7,559 nt of DNA from an uncultured Clostridia bacterium. GTDB lineage: Bacteria > Bacillota > Clostridia > UBA1381. The position numbers were made by a program, and so were the translations under genes. This document shows positions 6,110 through 7,559 of the stretch, piece after piece (the stretch's first letter is position 1; each line of letters begins with the position of its first letter). Under the pieces are notes generated by a model. The model was not told the origin of the DNA and ran no database searches. It worked only from the letters and a program-made list of their open reading frames with translations. The stretch is taken from the NCBI GenBank assembly GCA_934454745.1, contig CAKSGP010000064.1:1-7559 (forward strand), read 5' to 3'.

Positions 6110-7317
6110 AAGTATTGCAGGTCAACTGCGTGTACAATACCGGCAGTACCGGAAAAATAACAGCAGATTTACATAGAGATTTTATAGAAAAGGGAATAGA
6201 ATCTGTCGTTTGCTACGGGAGAGGGAAAAAGGTCAATGAACCGAATGTATATAAAACCTGCAATGAAGCGTATGCCAAATTCAATAATTTGCTTTCAAGA
6301 TTTACGGGAGTTATGTACGGCGGCTGTTTTTTCTCAACCAATAAGCTTATAAAAATCATTAAAAAGGAAAAACCGGACATTGTGCATTTGCAGTGCATAA
6401 ACGGTTATTTTGTTAATATATATCGGCTTGTGGGCTGGCTTAAAAAAAACAATATAAAAACCGTTTTGACATTGCACGCTGAGTTTATGTTTACGGCCAA
6501 TTGCGGTTATGCGCTTGACTGTGAGAACTGGAAAAAAGAGTGCGGTAATTGTCCGCGGTTAAAAAAGGAAACCAAATCTTTAATTTTAGACAACACCGCA
6601 ATTTCTTGGAAAAGAATGAAAAAAGCCTTTGACGGTTTTGAAAAAGATAATCTGACGGTTGTATCTGTTTCACCCTGGCTTATGGAAAGAGCGGAAGAAT
6701 CACCGATACTAAACGGAAAGCGTCATACGGTTGTTACAAACGGTCTTGATACGGCTGTTTTTCATACCTATGATACAAAAGATTTAAGATCCGAGCTTAA
6801 ATTGGGAAATGAAAAAATAATATTTCACGCGACTCCGCATTTCAATAATGATCCCAACAATATAAAGGGCGGTTATTACATAATTAAGTTGGCGGAAATG
6901 CTGACGGAGGATAATGTAAAAATAATTGTTGCCGGAGATTATCAAGCGGATATTGATGTACCTGAAAACATTATTCTTCTTGGAAAAGTCAGCGACCAAA
7001 AAAAATTAGCACAGTTCTACGGAATGGCGGATGTAACTGTTTTGACAAGCAAAAAGGAAACTTTTTCAATGGTATGTGCCGAGAGTCTGTGCTGCGGAAC
7101 ACCTGTTGTCGGATTTAAGGCAGGCGGACCTGAGACTATAGCGTTGCCCGAATACAGTGAGTTTGTAAATTACGGGGATTTGAATTCCTTATATTCTCAT
7201 ATTAACTGTTTTTTAAATGAAGCAAGGGATAAAAACAAAATATCGGCGTCTGCCGTTCGTGTATACGGCAGCCAATATATGACCGATAAATATATTGATA
7301 TTTATAACTCACTTTAA
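6106..7317 (+). CDS. Family 4 glycosyltransferase (GT-B, WcaC-like)
   Basis: Retaining glycosyltransferase of 403 residues, expected to extend the lipid-linked repeat unit from a nucleotide-sugar donor. The acceptor half begins MKVLQVNCVYNTGSTGKI with the Gly-rich loop at 12-16, then PDIVHLQ (90-96) and LTLHAEFMFT (121-130). A cysteine cluster follows (Cys133, 139, 146, 149 in a CxxxxxCx6CxxCP arrangement), which I recognise from WcaC-like members and which may bind a structural metal. The donor half has VTNGLD (210-215), IIFHATPHFN, GKVSDQKKLAQFY, and the E-x7-E motif Glu318 to Glu326 in KETFSMVCAESL, followed by GTPVVGFKAGGPE (331-343). The start ATG overlaps the preceding stop as ATGA, with GGAG at 6094-6097 as ribosome site, so translation is probably coupled. 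Donor specificity cannot be told. Confidence 0.9.
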   Translation: MKVLQVNCVYNTGSTGKITADLHRDFIEKGIESVVCYGRGKKVNEPNVYKTCNEAYAKFNNLLSRFTGVMYGGCFFSTNKLIKIIKKEKPDIVHLQCINGYFVNIYRLVGWLKKNNIKTVLTLHAEFMFTANCGYALDCENWKKECGNCPRLKKETKSLILDNTAISWKRMKKAFDGFEKDNLTVVSVSPWLMERAEESPILNGKRHTVVTNGLDTAVFHTYDTKDLRSELKLGNEKIIFHATPHFNNDPNNIKGGYYIIKLAEMLTEDNVKIIVAGDYQADIDVPENIILLGKVSDQKKLAQFYGMADVTVLTSKKETFSMVCAESLCCGTPVVGFKAGGPETIALPEYSEFVNYGDLNSLYSHINCFLNEARDKNKISASAVRVYGSQYMTDKYIDIYNSL

Positions 7318-7322
7318 GGAAG
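7316..7322 (+). promoter_or_regulatory. Ribosome binding site for a TTG-initiated membrane protein
   Basis: AAGGAAG overlaps the stop codon of the family 4 glycosyltransferase and lies 7 nt before TTG at 7330. There is no ATG in this frame until codon 50, inside the conserved FRHPSMG motif, so TTG is the only sensible start. Confidence 0.72.
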
Positions 7323-7329
7323 TGTTCTT

Positions 7330-7559
7330 TTGGCAATATATTATTCTTTATATATACTTTTAATACTCGGAGCCGTTCTTCAAAAAGGTCTGTTTAAGAG
7401 TGAAAAGGGCACGAGAAACTATTGCGTATTTGCCTTTATCCTGATTGCCGGATTGTTGGCTTTCCGCCATCCTTCCATGGGAGTTGATTTAAAATACGGG
7501 GAAACATCCGGGTATTTGGGAGCATATCAAGCAATCGCAAAATCAATTTGGGATAAAGT
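7330..7559 (+). CDS. EpsG/Wzy-like polysaccharide polymerase (3' partial)
   Basis: The first 76 codons of an integral membrane protein, cut by the right edge. By hand translation from the TTG there is a hydrophobic helix at about residues 3-17 (YYSLYILLILGAVL), a short basic loop (KGLFKSEKGTR), a second helix at about 31-45 (YCVFAFILIAGLLAF), then FRHPSMGVDLKYG (45-57) and GYLGAYQAI. An Arg-His pair right after the second helix, followed by G-x-D, is characteristic of EpsG-family and Wzy-type polymerases, which join repeat units on the outer face of the membrane. The position after three glycosyltransferases fits a polymerase. No membrane-protein alternative such as a Wzx flippase shows this FRH...GxD pattern so early, but with only the N-terminus visible the call is provisional. 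Confidence 0.68.
   Translation, partial: MAIYYSLYILLILGAVLQKGLFKSEKGTRNYCVFAFILIAGLLAFRHPSMGVDLKYGETSGYLGAYQAIAKSIWDK

Noticed and set aside
6442..6449. Run of eight A (another at 6998-7005) that could be a slippage or phase-variation tract.
   Set aside because: Both encode Lys/Asn or Gln/Lys in a continuous, well-conserved glycosyltransferase frame in AT-rich DNA. No alternative frame product is seen, and the tracts are too short for confident phase variation.

Overview
The window is one stretch of a surface-polysaccharide (capsule/exopolysaccharide or glycoconjugate) biosynthesis operon. All nine genes are on the + strand and are packed with 2-15 nt gaps or short overlaps. There is no internal promoter, terminator, RNA gene, mobile element or CRISPR that I can support. 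AT-rich DNA (roughly 35-45% GC by eye), purine-rich AAGGAG-type ribosome sites, two TTG starts and the flavour of the proteins suggest a Gram-positive anaerobe of the Clostridia (Oscillospiraceae/Ruminococcaceae or Lachnospiraceae-like). That placement is inference, not a phylogenetic result.

Layout: (1) 1-762, the C-terminal part of a PglE-like sugar aminotransferase, cut by the left edge. (2) 775-1506, a PglC-like monotopic phosphoglycosyl transferase that starts the glycan on undecaprenyl phosphate. (3) 1509-2333, a family 2 glycosyltransferase. (4) 2326-2751, a TagD-like HIGH-motif cytidylyltransferase. (5) 2754-3938, a two-[4Fe-4S] FrhB-like oxidoreductase. (6) 3941-4819, a LicD-family phosphotransferase. 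(7) 4835-6109, a divergent GT-B glycosyltransferase with a TTG start. (8) 6106-7317, a family 4 glycosyltransferase. (9) 7330-7559, the N-terminus of an EpsG/Wzy-like polymerase with a TTG start, cut by the right edge.

Proposed logic: the aminotransferase and PglC-like enzyme make and load an amino-deoxy sugar (diacetylbacillosamine-like) onto the lipid carrier. The three glycosyltransferases extend the repeat unit. The TagD-like enzyme would make a CDP-activated alcohol (CDP-glycerol is the best guess), and LicD would move the phospho-alcohol onto the glycan. The Wzy/EpsG-like membrane protein would polymerise repeat units. The flippase, chain-length regulators and upstream nucleotide-sugar enzymes (dehydratase, acetyltransferase) must lie outside the window.

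The least explained part is 2326-4819, where an iron-sulfur FrhB-like oxidoreductase sits 2 nt from both a cytidylyltransferase and a LicD phosphotransferase. This looks like a candidate modification module whose redox step has no obvious substrate.
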